Shown here piece after piece: positions 39,904 to 48,794 of a DNA stretch of 55,723 nucleotides. Source of the DNA: a virus. Both the position numbers and the translations under genes were made by a program. The notes under the pieces are model-generated. The model did no database searches. It was not told the origin of the DNA and saw only the letters and a list, made by a program, of their open reading frames with translations. Position 1 is the first letter of the stretch, and every line of letters begins with the position of its first letter. The stretch is from positions 1-55,723 of IMG/VR virus record IMGVR_UViG_3300021197_001150; one strand, given 5' to 3'.

Positions 39904-40814
39904 AAGAATTATGGGTAGAAAAATATCGTCCTAATACAGTTGACGGTTATGTGTTCCGAGATGAACATCAAAAGAATCAAGTAAAACAATGGATCAAAGA
40001 AGGAACGATTCCACATTTACTTTTTAGCGGTAATGCAGGTATTGGTAAGACAACACTTGCAAAACTTTTATTCAATGAACTTGATCTTAACGATTTAGAC
40101 GTCTTAGAAATTAACGCATCAAGAACAAACTCCGTAGAAGATGTACGTGACAAGATTGTAAACTTTGTACAAATGATTCCATTTGGTGACTTTAAAGTTG
40201 TATTACTTGATGAGGCTGATTATCTAAGTCCAAACGCACAAGCGGCGTTGCGTGGTGTGATGGAAGAGTATCATACTACAAGCAGATTTATTTTAACCTG
40301 TAACTACCCTAACAGAATTATTCCTGCATTGCATAGTAGATGTCAAGGCTTTCATATTGAACGTATTGATCAAAATGAATTTACGGCTCGTGTAGCAAAG
40401 ATTCTAATTGATGAAGGTGTTACTCCAGACTTAGACACACTTGATACGTATGTAAAGGCAACATATCCAGACTTGCGTAAGTGTATCAACACAGTACAAA
40501 TGAATAGTGCAGACGGTGTGCTTAACAAACCTACTGATGGTGACACTGGCGAAGCAGATTATAAGATTGAGATGGTTGAACTGTTTAAAGCAGGTAAGAT
40601 TGGTCAAGCAAGGAAACTTGTTTGTAGTCAAGTACGTCCAGATGAAGTAGAAGATATTTACAAATGGATGTATGATAACATTGCATTGTTCGGTGATGAA
40701 GAAAAACAAGAGAGTGCAATACTTGTGATTAAACAAGGCTTGGTGGATCATACACTTGTTGCAGATCCTGAGATTAATTTAGCGGCGACCATGATTAGGT
40801 TAGCACGTTTATAA
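39900..40814 (+). CDS. Sliding-clamp loader ATPase (T4 gp44-like)
   Basis: 304-aa AAA+ clamp-loader subunit that opens and loads the replication/late-transcription clamp (gp45). It starts with [14 protein letters not shown], then Walker A GNAGIGKT at 44-51, Walker [10 protein letters not shown] near 100, sensor 1 [10 protein letters not shown] and the arginine-finger motif SRC near 150. The C-terminal third is a helical collar. Length and motifs match T4 gp44. The gp62 partner is not visible next to it. The start overlaps the cytidylyltransferase stop by four bases. Confidence 0.92.
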   Translation: MKELWVEKYRPNTVDGYVFRDEHQKNQVKQWIKEGTIPHLLFSGNAGIGKTTLAKLLFNELDLNDLDVLEINASRTNSVEDVRDKIVNFVQMIPFGDFKVVLLDEADYLSPNAQAALRGVMEEYHTTSRFILTCNYPNRIIPALHSRCQGFHIERIDQNEFTARVAKILIDEGVTPDLDTLDTYVKATYPDLRKCINTVQMNSADGVLNKPTDGDTGEADYKIEMVELFKAGKIGQARKLVCSQVRPDEVEDIYKWMYDNIALFGDEEKQESAILVIKQGLVDHTLVADPEINLAATMIRLARL

Positions 40815-40818
40815 ACTT

Positions 40819-40826
40819 AATAAGTA
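40819..40826 (+). promoter_or_regulatory. Late-octamer variant with leaderless geometry
   Basis: AATAAGTA, five bases (GTAAT), then the ATG at 40832. An identical octamer at the same distance precedes the gene at 42754. No ribosome-binding site. Confidence 0.45.
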
Positions 40827-40831
40827 GTAAT

Positions 40832-41176
40832 ATGACATACCTTGTAAATGAAAATTGTGTAAAGTGTAAGCACATGGACTGCGTAGAAGTTTGTCCAGTA
40901 GATTGTTTTTACGAAGGTGAAAACATGCTTGTTATTAATCCTGATGAATGTATTGACTGTGGAGTATGTGTTCCCGAATGTCCTGTAGATGCAATTATTA
41001 CAGATACAGAAGATACAGACCAACGATGGTTTAAAATTAATCAAGAATACGCAGACATTTGGCCTAATATTACTGAGAAAGATGATAATGCTGTTCCGGA
41101 AGATGCAGAAGATTATGCCGGAGTTCCAGATAAGTTTAACAAATATTTCTCTCCGAAACCTGGGGCAGGGGAATGA
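40832..41176 (+). CDS. FdxA-type 7Fe ferredoxin
   Basis: 114-aa ferredoxin. Cys9, Cys17 and Cys50 fit a [3Fe-4S] site; Cys21, Cys40, Cys43 and Cys46 (in [12 protein letters not shown]) fit a [4Fe-4S] site. Two extra cysteines at 12 and 25 could allow a second [4Fe-4S]. The 45-residue C-terminal extension is typical of FdxA. It may supply electrons to the phage oxygenases or to host enzymes, and would need the Fe-S assembly helped by phage IscU and IscA. Stop overlaps the parvulin start. Confidence 0.93.
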   Translation: MTYLVNENCVKCKHMDCVEVCPVDCFYEGENMLVINPDECIDCGVCVPECPVDAIITDTEDTDQRWFKINQEYADIWPNITEKDDNAVPEDAEDYAGVPDKFNKYFSPKPGAGE

Positions 41177-41514
41177 GCATAAAAATACAAAAACTTAGAG
41201 CAAGTCATATTTTAATTAGTCATCAAGGTGCTACTGCACAAACAAGTAATCGTCCCAAGCCAGCGGCAGAACAAGAAGCAGGATTTATTATTCAAGATAT
41301 TATAGAAGGTGTACTAACTTTTGACCAAGCCGCAAAAGAACATAGTGCTTGTAGAAAAAGTGCAAAGAATGGTGGCGACTTAGGGTGGTTTGATTATCCA
41401 GGAGACATGGAATACGAGATTGCTAAACCTATAAGTGGAATAAACAAAGATGAAATGCTTACATTCCCAATTGAAACTGAATACGGGTATCACGTATTAT
41501 TAAGGACGGGATAG
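41173..41514 (+). CDS. Parvulin-type peptidyl-prolyl isomerase
   Basis: 113-aa PpiC-type rotamase without signal peptide. Family blocks: [10 protein letters not shown] at 8-17, [24 protein letters not shown] and [10 protein letters not shown] at the end. It would speed folding or maturation of phage proteins in the cytoplasm. Good GGCAGGGGA ribosome-binding site inside the ferredoxin gene. Confidence 0.9.
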   Translation: MSIKIQKLRASHILISHQGATAQTSNRPKPAAEQEAGFIIQDIIEGVLTFDQAAKEHSACRKSAKNGGDLGWFDYPGDMEYEIAKPISGINKDEMLTFPIETEYGYHVLLRTG

Positions 41515-42093
41515 TTGGAAGACTTTTTTCAAGTAACACCATTAATATCACAAGAAGAATTTGATGTAATACAAGTAAGTTACAACAAAGCCGATACACT
41601 TAATCCTATACTCGAAGAAAAAATACGTAGTATGGGTGACGAGATGGGTCATAGAAGCAACGTAAAAGCCGATATGACTGACTTTAGACTTTACGAAGAC
41701 CCTGACTTTAAAAAGATTTGCGACTTTGCTATATTACAATCTATTAATAGTATAGAAGGATTAAGTCAACGTGGCGCACAAATGATGCGTTGGAGTATTA
41801 TTGATTGTTGGGGAATGGTTTATAAAAATCAAGAAGGACATCACACTGTAGAACATGCACACTGGCCTGCTACATTTAGTTTTGTGTATTATGTAAATGC
41901 CTGTGAGAAATGTTCTCCATTACAATTTACAAGATCAAATTTCAAAGTAAAACCGAGAAGTGGTTTAATGGTTTTATTCCCTGGTAATACAAGTCACAAC
42001 GTACCACATCAAAATTGTGATCATGATAGAGTTGCAATATCAGGAAATATTAGTGCAACAATAAACAAAGAGGAACAGGAACATGCAAGTTAA
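41515..42093 (+). CDS. Putative 2OG-Fe(II) oxygenase, TTG start
   Basis: 192-aa protein. HAH at 114-116 (VEHAHWPATFSFVYYV) gives the HxH/D iron ligands. The distal half has KPRSGLMVLFPGNTSH with His161 as third ligand and Arg172 in DHDRVAISGN for 2OG. This is the third member of this superfamily in the window and differs from the one at 14635 by a longer helical N-terminus. Start is a TTG directly after the parvulin stop; no nearby ATG reaches the domain. It overlaps ThyX by eleven bases. Confidence 0.78.
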   Translation: MEDFFQVTPLISQEEFDVIQVSYNKADTLNPILEEKIRSMGDEMGHRSNVKADMTDFRLYEDPDFKKICDFAILQSINSIEGLSQRGAQMMRWSIIDCWGMVYKNQEGHHTVEHAHWPATFSFVYYVNACEKCSPLQFTRSNFKVKPRSGLMVLFPGNTSHNVPHQNCDHDRVAISGNISATINKEEQEHAS

Positions 42094-42745
42094 GTTAGTA
42101 AGTTATTCAAAGCCTACTGAAGATTATAAAGACGATTTACACAATGTACAAGACCTTATTGCGTTTTGTGCCAGAGTAAGTAACCCAAGCAATCAAATGA
42201 ATAAAGAAACTAATGAAAGACTTATCAAATATCTGATTAAACATCAACATTGGTCACCATTAGAGATGGTTAGTGCTTGTTTAGAAATACAAACTACAAG
42301 AGATATTGCACACCAGATTGTAAGACATAGAAGTTTTAGTTTCCAGGAGTTTAGTCAACGTTATGCTGATCCTAAAGAACAAGGCGACATGTTTGAATAC
42401 TCAGAAGCACGATTACAAGATCCAAAGAACAGGCAGAATTCAATCCAAACAGACGATGCGGCATTACAACTTGATTGGTTACATGCACAAATGCGTATTG
42501 CACACTTGGCTAAGAAAGAATACGATTGGGCAATTAAAAAAGGTATTGCTAAAGAACAAGCACGTAAAGTATTACCAGAAGGTATTACAAAAACTACATT
42601 GTACATGAATGGTTCTTTACGTAGTTGGGTGCATTATATTGAATTACGTGGCGCTAATGGCACACAAAAAGAACATATGGACATTGCACATGCCTGTGCC
42701 AAAGTAATAGCCACAATATTTCCGCTTGTTGAAAACCTCCAATAA
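42083..42745 (+). CDS. thyX: Flavin-dependent thymidylate synthase
   Basis: 220-aa ThyX, making dTMP from dUMP using FAD, NADPH and methylene-tetrahydrofolate. The signature RHRX7S is exact: RHR at 81-83 and Ser91 in RHRSFSFQEFSQRY. HWSPLEMV (56-63) and the C-terminal RGANGTQKEH segment also fit. Supplies dTTP for phage replication. ATG follows AGAGGAACAGGAAC inside the previous gene. Confidence 0.95.
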   Translation: MQVKLVSYSKPTEDYKDDLHNVQDLIAFCARVSNPSNQMNKETNERLIKYLIKHQHWSPLEMVSACLEIQTTRDIAHQIVRHRSFSFQEFSQRYADPKEQGDMFEYSEARLQDPKNRQNSIQTDDAALQLDWLHAQMRIAHLAKKEYDWAIKKGIAKEQARKVLPEGITKTTLYMNGSLRSWVHYIELRGANGTQKEHMDIAHACAKVIATIFPLVENLQ

Positions 42746-42748
42746 GTA
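42741..42748 (+). promoter_or_regulatory. Late-octamer variant with leaderless geometry
   Basis: AATAAGTA, five bases (GTTAT), then the ATG at 42754; no Shine-Dalgarno sequence. Confidence 0.45.
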
Positions 42749-42753
42749 GTTAT

Positions 42754-43524
42754 ATGTTCAAATTCATAAAAAGTCTCTTTGTTAAAGAAACACCTGTGAT
42801 CAATTTTGCTTGTGCAAATTGGGGAGTACGTAAGTATGCTCCAATACAACCAGCAGGCAAATTTTTTCCAGAAAAGTTTAAAGCAATGAGTCCTTACTAT
42901 GAAAAAGGACAACACAACATAGATCATCATAAAACTGTTAGATCATGTCCTGGTATTACAGATTATATGAGTATGGGATTTGTTATTCCTGCATTCTGTG
43001 ATATTGAGATTACTCCAACACCAGATGGAAAACATATAGAAACACGTTATAGTGAACCTACTTATAATGATGCTTATCATCCTCATGAACAGTTAGGTGA
43101 ATTTCTAAATAAAAAGTTTCCTGTTAGAGGTGCAATTAAATTAGACAATCCGTGGTTTACATGGAACAAAGTTGGGTACAGTACATTGTATCTTCCAATG
43201 TATTACCATGAAGGGAAGAACTGGGAAGCAGTTCCAGGAGTAATGGATCACGATACAGGTGCTCCACAAAGTCCTATTAATATTATGTTAAAAGAAAATA
43301 AACCCACTATGATTAAAATGGGTGAACCATTAGTGCAAGTTATACCTTTCAAACGTGAAACACAAGTTGCAAGAACATTTGAACTTGACGAAACTGTTAT
43401 TAAACGTCACCGTGCCATATCCAGCCTACATAATATTACATACGCAGGCTGGATTAAGTGGGTCAAGCAAAAGAAATATTATACTGTTGACGCTCACGAT
43501 ACCGATTTACCCGGCGATCAATAA
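42754..43524 (+). CDS. Hypothetical protein, possibly DUF6065-like
   Basis: 256-aa protein with an early conserved-looking W-G-V-R-K-Y-A-P stretch, a central CPGITDYMSMGFVIPAFCD and PQSPINIMLKENKPTMIKMG near residue 170-190, followed by GEPLVQVIPFKRE. This resembles the DUF6065 family as I remember it, of unknown function and seen in phages and proteobacteria. The last seven bases overlap the convergent PhoH gene. Confidence 0.55.
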   Translation: MFKFIKSLFVKETPVINFACANWGVRKYAPIQPAGKFFPEKFKAMSPYYEKGQHNIDHHKTVRSCPGITDYMSMGFVIPAFCDIEITPTPDGKHIETRYSEPTYNDAYHPHEQLGEFLNKKFPVRGAIKLDNPWFTWNKVGYSTLYLPMYYHEGKNWEAVPGVMDHDTGAPQSPINIMLKENKPTMIKMGEPLVQVIPFKRETQVARTFELDETVIKRHRAISSLHNITYAGWIKWVKQKKYYTVDAHDTDLPGDQ

Positions 43525-44249
43525 ACATCTCCATATATTTCAAGTACTTCTTTCACTGCCTCGTGTCTTTCAATATCCCCTCGTTGGAATTCGACAACTG
43601 TTAGTCGGTCTGTAGTACCTTTGTTTTCTACATGTCTACAAAAATCTATGAGTCCGTTATCAGCAAGTCTATCTGCTTGTGCAAGATCACCAGTAACTGC
43701 CATTTTACTTCCAGTACCTAATCTTGTTAATAACATTTTCATTTGATTTTGTGTAGCATTTTGCATTTCGTCAGCAACTATAAATGCTTTCTTAAATGTT
43801 CTACCACGCATGTAGGCTAAAGGTGCAATTTCAAGTACACCCTCTTGCGTCATACCTTCGAGATCTGTTGCTGTGAAGTATTCTTTTAGTACATCAAAGA
43901 TCGGCCGTGTCCATGGTGCCATTTTTTGCTCCATAGTACCCGGTAAAAATCCGAGATCTTCATCTGCACTTACAGCAGGCCTCGTTACGACTATCTTATC
44001 TACTGCCCCTTCTTTAAACTGTTTAACCGCGGTTTGTACTGCCAACAGAGTTTTGCCTGTTCCTGCCGGCCCTATGCCAAAGACTATGTCCTTCTTAGGG
44101 TCTAACAGTTTCAGTACGTATGTTTCTTGGTTAATGTTTCGGGGTAGTATTTTGACTTCTTTTTTCTTCTGTGGAAGAAAGTTGTTGATTGCAACAATGT
44201 TATTCTCGTTGCGTTGTTTACTCTTTCGAGCACTTCTTTTTGCACCCAT
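43518..44249 (-). CDS. phoH: PhoH-like ATPase
   Basis: 243-aa P-loop NTPase of the PhoH family, very common in marine phages. Walker A is GIGPAGTGKT (58-67), followed by VVTRPAVSADEDLGFLPG near 101 and Walker B FIVADEMQN near 155, plus GDLAQAD near 197. The N-terminus is basic. PhoH acts as an RNA-related ATPase; its role in phages is unknown. The minus-strand start has AAAGGAGAACTTA. The 138-base region to 44387 holds a CTAAATA motif (minus) and a short GTAGG/CCTAC hairpin, no gene. Confidence 0.92.
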   Translation of the reverse strand: MGAKRSARKSKQRNENNIVAINNFLPQKKKEVKILPRNINQETYVLKLLDPKKDIVFGIGPAGTGKTLLAVQTAVKQFKEGAVDKIVVTRPAVSADEDLGFLPGTMEQKMAPWTRPIFDVLKEYFTATDLEGMTQEGVLEIAPLAYMRGRTFKKAFIVADEMQNATQNQMKMLLTRLGTGSKMAVTGDLAQADRLADNGLIDFCRHVENKGTTDRLTVVEFQRGDIERHEAVKEVLEIYGDVY

Positions 44250-44355
44250 TAAGTTCTCCTTTTATGAAATACAAACTATTCGTAGGATCCCTTCCCTACA
44301 AAAATATTTAGCGATATATCTCGTGACAAAACCACATACTTATAATCCTAAACCT

Positions 44356-44363
44356 GATAAATA
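44356..44363 (+). promoter_or_regulatory. Late-type promoter octamer GATAAATA
   Basis: GATAAATA, 24 bases before the ATG at 44388. The following AAGTGTA matches the sequence after the iscU octamer. Confidence 0.65.
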
Positions 44364-44387
44364 AGTGTATAAGATTGGAAAGAGCAT

Positions 44388-44930
44388 ATGAAAGACGTAT
44401 TAGAAGTTATACAAAATATTCAAGGTATCTACGAAAGCGATACTGCATTTACGGTGCTTAAAGACTTTGAAAGAGTCTTAGACGAGTTAGATCTATATGT
44501 GTACGAGAACTGGGAAGATGGCGAATTAGTTGCTGGTCCTAAGATTGGTAGACATTGGGTTACTTGTGCATTTATGTGGCCAAGAGATACTATGCCTGAC
44601 CCAATGGGCGGTAAACGTCTATTAGATTACGACTGTAAAGTTTCGTACAAAAAAGACCATATACTGGAACCAAGAAGAATTCGTAAGCCAGAAGATATTC
44701 GTCCTGGCACTAAAAAAGGCAAACTTGACCGCAGAGAGATTTGGGTCGTAGAAATTAACATGCCTAAAAAACTTATTGTAGACATTTATAGCGGATATAA
44801 TGAGATGATTGATATTAATACTGAGCCCGGACAAGCACCAGGTGCCGCACCAGAGGCTGAGCCAGCAGAAGCAGGCGTTGAAGCAGGTACAGGTGCAGGA
44901 GCAGAAATGCCAGCAGAAGGTGCAGTATAA
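44388..44930 (+). CDS. Conserved T4-like marine phage protein (180 aa)
   Basis: Alpha/beta protein with a folded core (FERVLDELDLYVYENWEDGE, WVTCAFMWPRDTMPDP, REIWVVEINMPK) and an Ala/Glu/Gly/Pro-rich tail from about 145. Similar proteins occur beside structural genes in cyanomyoviruses, so a virion role is likely, but I cannot name it. Late promoter upstream; stop overlaps the next ATG (TAATG). Confidence 0.7.
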   Translation: MKDVLEVIQNIQGIYESDTAFTVLKDFERVLDELDLYVYENWEDGELVAGPKIGRHWVTCAFMWPRDTMPDPMGGKRLLDYDCKVSYKKDHILEPRRIRKPEDIRPGTKKGKLDRREIWVVEINMPKKLIVDIYSGYNEMIDINTEPGQAPGAAPEAEPAEAGVEAGTGAGAEMPAEGAV

Positions 44931-45640
44931 TGGGACTTCGCAAAGATGATTTAATCGACCTTGTTGATCGTATTTTTGAGATTGATAGTTTTAAATCTAA
45001 AATGGGCGACGATAAAGACATTTGTGTTTTAAGTTTCTCAACTAAGAACGAAGGTAGTGCAAAAGACTTAGAAAACTTTGTTGAAAAAGGATATCCATTT
45101 GTACTTGATGCTGATGCTACTAACGGTGAGCAACGTGATGGTATGTATAAAGTATTCATTGAAGTTGAAAGAAGTAAAGACACTCCAAGTCAGATACATG
45201 AAATAGTAGACGGAGTAACAAAGATTTCCGGTTTAGACGGTATGAAATTTAGATATTACAAAGGCTTTAAGAGTCAAGATTGTAATGAGGCTAACTTAGC
45301 CGAAATGGTCCCAACAGATCATAATGCATATGAAATCAAAGTTAATGAAAGTAATATGGATAACTATAAAAACTTCTTTAGCAAGAGCTATGCTGAAGAA
45401 ATTGATATTATAAACGAGAGCCAATTACGTATTAAGAATACATATATGGATCCAATTTATCTCAATATAGTGGAGTTTGGTCCCAATGAGAAGGTAAATA
45501 TCAATGAGTCATTAGATGTCAACGGCTTCGCTGAAGTCATCTACTTAACAAAGTACTTAGGTGATTATGACATCACAAAGTACGGTAAAAAATTGGTACT
45601 TGAAAACAATGGGTACTCACTAATTTGTAAAAGAGGATAA
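44930..45640 (+). CDS. Conserved T4-like marine phage protein (236 aa)
   Basis: Acidic alpha/beta protein (KGYPFVLDADATNGEQRDG near 60-76; later IYLTKYLGDYDITKYGKK). No catalytic motif is visible. It is translationally coupled to the previous gene and followed by the endolysin. Probably a structural or assembly protein; function unknown. Confidence 0.7.
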   Translation: MGLRKDDLIDLVDRIFEIDSFKSKMGDDKDICVLSFSTKNEGSAKDLENFVEKGYPFVLDADATNGEQRDGMYKVFIEVERSKDTPSQIHEIVDGVTKISGLDGMKFRYYKGFKSQDCNEANLAEMVPTDHNAYEIKVNESNMDNYKNFFSKSYAEEIDIINESQLRIKNTYMDPIYLNIVEFGPNEKVNINESLDVNGFAEVIYLTKYLGDYDITKYGKKLVLENNGYSLICKRG

Positions 45641-45646
45641 ACACAA

Positions 45647-46174
45647 ATGGCAAAAGACAATTTTAAAACATGTTTAGAAATTATTCTACATCATGAAGGC
45701 GGTTATGTTGATCACCCTAAAGATCCAGGTGGCGCAACTAACTTAGGCGTTACTAAACAAACTTACGAAGATTGGACGGGTAAGGTTGTTACTAAAGATA
45801 GAATTAAAGAATTAACTGTTGACGATGTTACTCCAATTTATAAGAAAAATTATTGGAAAGCAATCTTAGCAGATGATATTCCAGCAGGTTTAGACTTATG
45901 TGTATTTGACATGTGTGTAAACGGCGGACGTCACCGTGCAACTAAATTCTTACAGAAGATGGTTGGTTCTAAAATAGACGGGTGGATTGGCCCTAACACA
46001 ATCAAGATGACTCAAGGTTATTGCGAAGCGAAAGGCGTAACCCACGCTATCAAAGAATACCAGCAAATTAGACAAGACTTTTATGAGTCACTTAAAACTT
46101 TTGAAACGTTTGGTAGAGGATGGACACGCAGAGTAAACGAGACCAGAGAAACAGCGATCGCTCAAGCCAAGTAA
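45647..46174 (+). CDS. Endolysin, glycoside hydrolase family 108
   Basis: 175-aa GH108 muramidase that degrades peptidoglycan. Catalytic Glu17 is in LHHEGGYVDHPKDPGGATNLG, the family signature; the C-terminal half (DGWIGPNTIKM, later FGRGWTRRVNET) matches the peptidoglycan-binding part of GH108 proteins. There is no signal peptide, so release should depend on the holin. Ribosome-binding site AAGAGGATAA. Confidence 0.92.
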   Translation: MAKDNFKTCLEIILHHEGGYVDHPKDPGGATNLGVTKQTYEDWTGKVVTKDRIKELTVDDVTPIYKKNYWKAILADDIPAGLDLCVFDMCVNGGRHRATKFLQKMVGSKIDGWIGPNTIKMTQGYCEAKGVTHAIKEYQQIRQDFYESLKTFETFGRGWTRRVNETRETAIAQAK

Positions 46175-46281
46175 GTTGTAAAAACTGCGGCCACGAGTAT
46201 CACGAAGGACCTTTGTTTAAAGAAATGACAGATGGTGACAATAAAGTCATCACTATTAAAGTTTGTGACCAGGGAAGATAA
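46120..46281 (+). CDS. Small zinc-ribbon-like protein
   Basis: 53-aa frame starting inside the endolysin gene (GTAGAGG before ATG) and ending directly at the spanin-like start. It contains CKNCGHEYHEG and a final VCDQGR, resembling half of a zinc ribbon. The frame fills the otherwise empty 100 bases between the two genes and its composition is normal, so it may be real. Confidence 0.5.
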   Translation: MDTQSKRDQRNSDRSSQVSCKNCGHEYHEGPLFKEMTDGDNKVITIKVCDQGR

Positions 46282-46767
46282 ATGTTTAGTTCAATTAAAA
46301 TAGCAGTAGTACTAATGATGTTGGCAGGTGCCGGCGGTGGTGTTATGTATGTAAAGAATCTAAAAGCAGACTTGGCTACATCAGAAGCAAATAATCTTAA
46401 ATTAGAACAAAGTGTTGAAAGTCAAAAGGTTGTGATAGAACAACAGGCTAATGACTTCAAAGCAATTCTTATTGCTAATCAAGAACTTGAAAAAACAAAT
46501 AAAACACTTGCCGCAGAGTTTACTGCTTTAGATAAGCGTTTTAATAAAATTAATTCAAAAGGTGAAGTAAGAGATTTAGGCGACCTTGCTGTTAAAAGAA
46601 CAAAACCAATCGAACGTGTTCTTAATAATGCAACTAAGAAAGCATTGCGATGTGTAGAAATTGCAATGGGATCACCATTAACAGAAAAAGAGATTAACGC
46701 TACTAAGAAATCAGAAGCAAACACAGAGTGTCCAAGTATAGCGAACCCAAATTATGTACCATATTAA
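46282..46767 (+). CDS. i-spanin-like (Rz-type) protein
   Basis: 161-aa protein with an N-terminal transmembrane segment (IKIAVVLMMLAGAGGGVMYV) followed by a long coiled-coil helix (about 27-95) in the periplasm, the plan of an inner-membrane spanin. Position between endolysin and a lipoprotein gene supports this. It would link the inner membrane to an outer-membrane lipoprotein and fuse the membranes in the last step of lysis. Ribosome-binding site AGGGAAG. Confidence 0.7.
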   Translation: MFSSIKIAVVLMMLAGAGGGVMYVKNLKADLATSEANNLKLEQSVESQKVVIEQQANDFKAILIANQELEKTNKTLAAEFTALDKRFNKINSKGEVRDLGDLAVKRTKPIERVLNNATKKALRCVEIAMGSPLTEKEINATKKSEANTECPSIANPNYVPY

Positions 46768-47119
46768 AAATATATTAATCATTAGTTTACTTGCTATCAT
46801 AGTAAGTGGTTGTTCAAGTGTAAGAGAACTAAAAATCTTTGAAACGGAAGTTCCAAGAGCACCTCTTAATTTGCCACATCCAGAAGCGGCTAAGATGGAA
46901 CCACTACAATGGGTAATCATTACAAGTGAAAACGCAGAAGAAGTATTTGCTAAACTAAAAGAACAAGGCAAAGATCCTGTACTATTTGGTTTAAGCGACA
47001 AAGACTACGAATTCCTTTCTAAAAACTTTGCACAAATACGTGCATACATGATCAAGCAAAGACAAGTAATAAACGAATATAAAGAATATTACGAACCTGA
47101 AACTACTAAAGAAGAGTAG
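46754..47119 (+). CDS. Lipoprotein, o-spanin candidate
   Basis: 121-aa protein with a signal sequence and lipobox VSGC (cleavage before Cys near residue 20), then a helical periplasmic part. It overlaps the i-spanin-like gene by 14 bases in another frame, a common spanin arrangement. Probable outer-membrane spanin; it is longer than most Rz1 proteins. Stop overlaps the GTG of a second lipoprotein. Confidence 0.7.
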   Translation: MYHIKNILIISLLAIIVSGCSSVRELKIFETEVPRAPLNLPHPEAAKMEPLQWVIITSENAEEVFAKLKEQGKDPVLFGLSDKDYEFLSKNFAQIRAYMIKQRQVINEYKEYYEPETTKEE

Positions 47120-47286
47120 TGAAACTTACATTCATAGTGTTGGTATTCATAGTACTGACTGGGTGTTCAACTAAGTCGTGTAAAGTAAAACCCGGCGTTG
47201 ATATAGATGTTGAAAACATACAAACTATAGATGATCTTAAAAATCCTAACGTAACTCCTAAAGCAGAACTTGGGTGTTCTTTCTAA
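47119..47286 (+). CDS. Second small lipoprotein, GTG start
   Basis: 55-aa frame starting at GTG in TAGTG overlap with the previous stop. The signal peptide has lipobox VLTGC (Cys16), and the mature 40 residues contain two more cysteines (positions 21 and 53). It could be the true o-spanin, an accessory, or a disulfide-linked partner of the lipoprotein before it. Confidence 0.6.
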   Translation: MKLTFIVLVFIVLTGCSTKSCKVKPGVDIDVENIQTIDDLKNPNVTPKAELGCSF

Positions 47287-47292
47287 ATAATC

Positions 47293-47300
47293 GATAAATA
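47293..47300 (+). promoter_or_regulatory. Late-type promoter octamer GATAAATA
   Basis: GATAAATA, 25 bases before the ATG at 47326, with AAAGAGGG as ribosome-binding site. Confidence 0.65.
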
Positions 47301-47325
47301 CTAACATAATAAAGAGGGTATAATT

Positions 47326-47607
47326 ATGTGGGATTTAATAGAAAGAATGGCGAGCGATCGTCTGTGGATTTACACTGCACTCGTGGGGTCACTATTTGGT
47401 CTTGCATTTTCAACATACATCAAAGGCACACGAATTGGCCTATGGGCATATGCTAAATTTGATTTAGCAGTTGACTATTTGGTGCAAAGATGGGGGTGGA
47501 CTTGGTTACAACAACCTAAAGATGCTTGGCGTAAAAAGTATCCACACGTAACAAAGAAAATTGATGAGTTAGAGACTCGTCTTAAAAAATTAGAGGGTAA
47601 AAAATAA
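47326..47607 (+). CDS. Hypothetical membrane-anchored protein
   Basis: 93-aa protein with one N-terminal transmembrane segment (WIYTALVGSLFGLAFSTYI), a Trp-rich middle and a charged C-terminal coil (KKIDELETRLKKLEGKK). Coupled to the holin-like gene by a TAATG overlap. May modulate lysis (antiholin-like) but there is no direct evidence. Confidence 0.65.
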   Translation: MWDLIERMASDRLWIYTALVGSLFGLAFSTYIKGTRIGLWAYAKFDLAVDYLVQRWGWTWLQQPKDAWRKKYPHVTKKIDELETRLKKLEGKK

Positions 47608-47918
47608 TGGCTGATGATATAAAGGTTGCAGAACCTAAACAAAAAATTACAGTAGATTTAGAAGTAGACACAAGTATAAAAGACTTAGGCGTTAACCCAT
47701 ACGCAAAATTAATACATATGGCAAGAGCAGTTGATGCTTGGAGAATCTTTCCAAGATTATTCTTAACTGTTTACATTGTATTACTATACAAGTGCGTAAT
47801 TTGGTACATGAACTTACCTGCTCCTACTATGGAACAATCAGGTTTAATTAGTATCGTAGTTGGTGCTGGCGCGGCTTGGTTTGGTCTTTACACTGGTACA
47901 TCTAAAAGTAAAAAGTAA
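47607..47918 (+). CDS. Holin-like membrane protein
   Basis: 103-aa protein with an acidic N-terminal tail of about 45 residues and two transmembrane segments (FLTVYIVLLYKCVIWYM and GLISIVVGAGAAWFGLYTG), ending in a lysine-rich tail. Size, topology and position behind endolysin and spanins fit a pinhole or class II-type holin. Assignment by context. Confidence 0.65.
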   Translation: MADDIKVAEPKQKITVDLEVDTSIKDLGVNPYAKLIHMARAVDAWRIFPRLFLTVYIVLLYKCVIWYMNLPAPTMEQSGLISIVVGAGAAWFGLYTGTSKSKK

Positions 47919-47943
47919 GTAATACCTTCCAACAAAATACTTC

Positions 47944-47972
47944 TTGACTTTCGTCTAAAATAAGTATATAAT
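47944..47972 (+). promoter_or_regulatory. Sigma70-type promoter, leaderless geometry
   Basis: TTGACT (47944-47949), 17 bases, TATAAT (47967-47972), six bases (AGTGCT), then ATG at 47979. No Shine-Dalgarno sequence. Confidence 0.85.
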
Positions 47973-47978
47973 AGTGCT

Positions 47979-48794
47979 ATGGATTATTATGAAGTTTTAG
48001 GCGTTCCAAGAAACGCATCCGAAAAAGATTTAAAGTCAGCATACAAGAAATTGAGTATGCAACACCACCCTGACAGGACTGGTGGTGACGATTCACGATT
48101 CAAACAAATCAATGAAGCATATAGTACTTTAAAAGATCCACAAAAAAGACAGCAATACGATAATCCTCAACCACAATATTCACAAGGATTTGGTCCAGGT
48201 GGCTTTGAAGGAATGGGAGGGTTTGAAGATTTATTTACACAAGCATTTGGACAAGGCTTTCAACAGCAACAACGTAGACCGCAACGTAATTCAAATGTAA
48301 CTATAGCATGTGATATTACATTAGCAGAAGTATACTCAGGTAAAGGTGTAATTGCTACATTTAGAACAAGAAGTGGTAAAGAACAAACTGTTAACATTGA
48401 TATTCCTAAAGGATCAAGACACGGCGACATTATTAACTATAACGGCTTAGGTGATGATAGTATACAACAGTTACCAAAAGGTGACCTCCATGTAAAAGTT
48501 CGTATATTGCGTCATCCAAACTTTGATGTAAACGGATTTGACCTGCACACACAAACAGAAATTGGAGTATTTGATTTGATATTAGGTACTGCCACAAATT
48601 TAAGTTTGCCCAACGGACGTACTATAAGTATTAATGTTCCACAAGGCACACAACCAGGCACTACATTAAGCATACACGGACAAGGTCTCCCAAACTATAA
48701 TACAGGTCAAGCAGGAAACGTATATCTAAATATAAGAGGTATAGTTCCTAAGAACTTAACAGACGAACAAAAAGATATATTAAGGAAGTTATGA
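47979..48794 (+). CDS. DnaJ/CbpA-like co-chaperone
   Basis: 271-aa type II J-protein. The J domain (1-62) has HPD at 30-32, a Gly/Phe-rich linker follows (about 63-95, FGPGGFEGMGGFEDLF), and the C-terminal substrate-binding beta domains (100-271) lack the cysteine zinc finger of DnaJ. It would stimulate host DnaK on phage or host proteins. The stop overlaps the peptide deformylase start. Confidence 0.92.
   Translation: MDYYEVLGVPRNASEKDLKSAYKKLSMQHHPDRTGGDDSRFKQINEAYSTLKDPQKRQQYDNPQPQYSQGFGPGGFEGMGGFEDLFTQAFGQGFQQQQRRPQRNSNVTIACDITLAEVYSGKGVIATFRTRSGKEQTVNIDIPKGSRHGDIINYNGLGDDSIQQLPKGDLHVKVRILRHPNFDVNGFDLHTQTEIGVFDLILGTATNLSLPNGRTISINVPQGTQPGTTLSIHGQGLPNYNTGQAGNVYLNIRGIVPKNLTDEQKDILRKL

Noticed and set aside
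44250-44387. GTAGG/CCTAC hairpin as terminator
   Set aside because: No T-run follows in either direction; it lies in the divergent region between phoH and the next gene.
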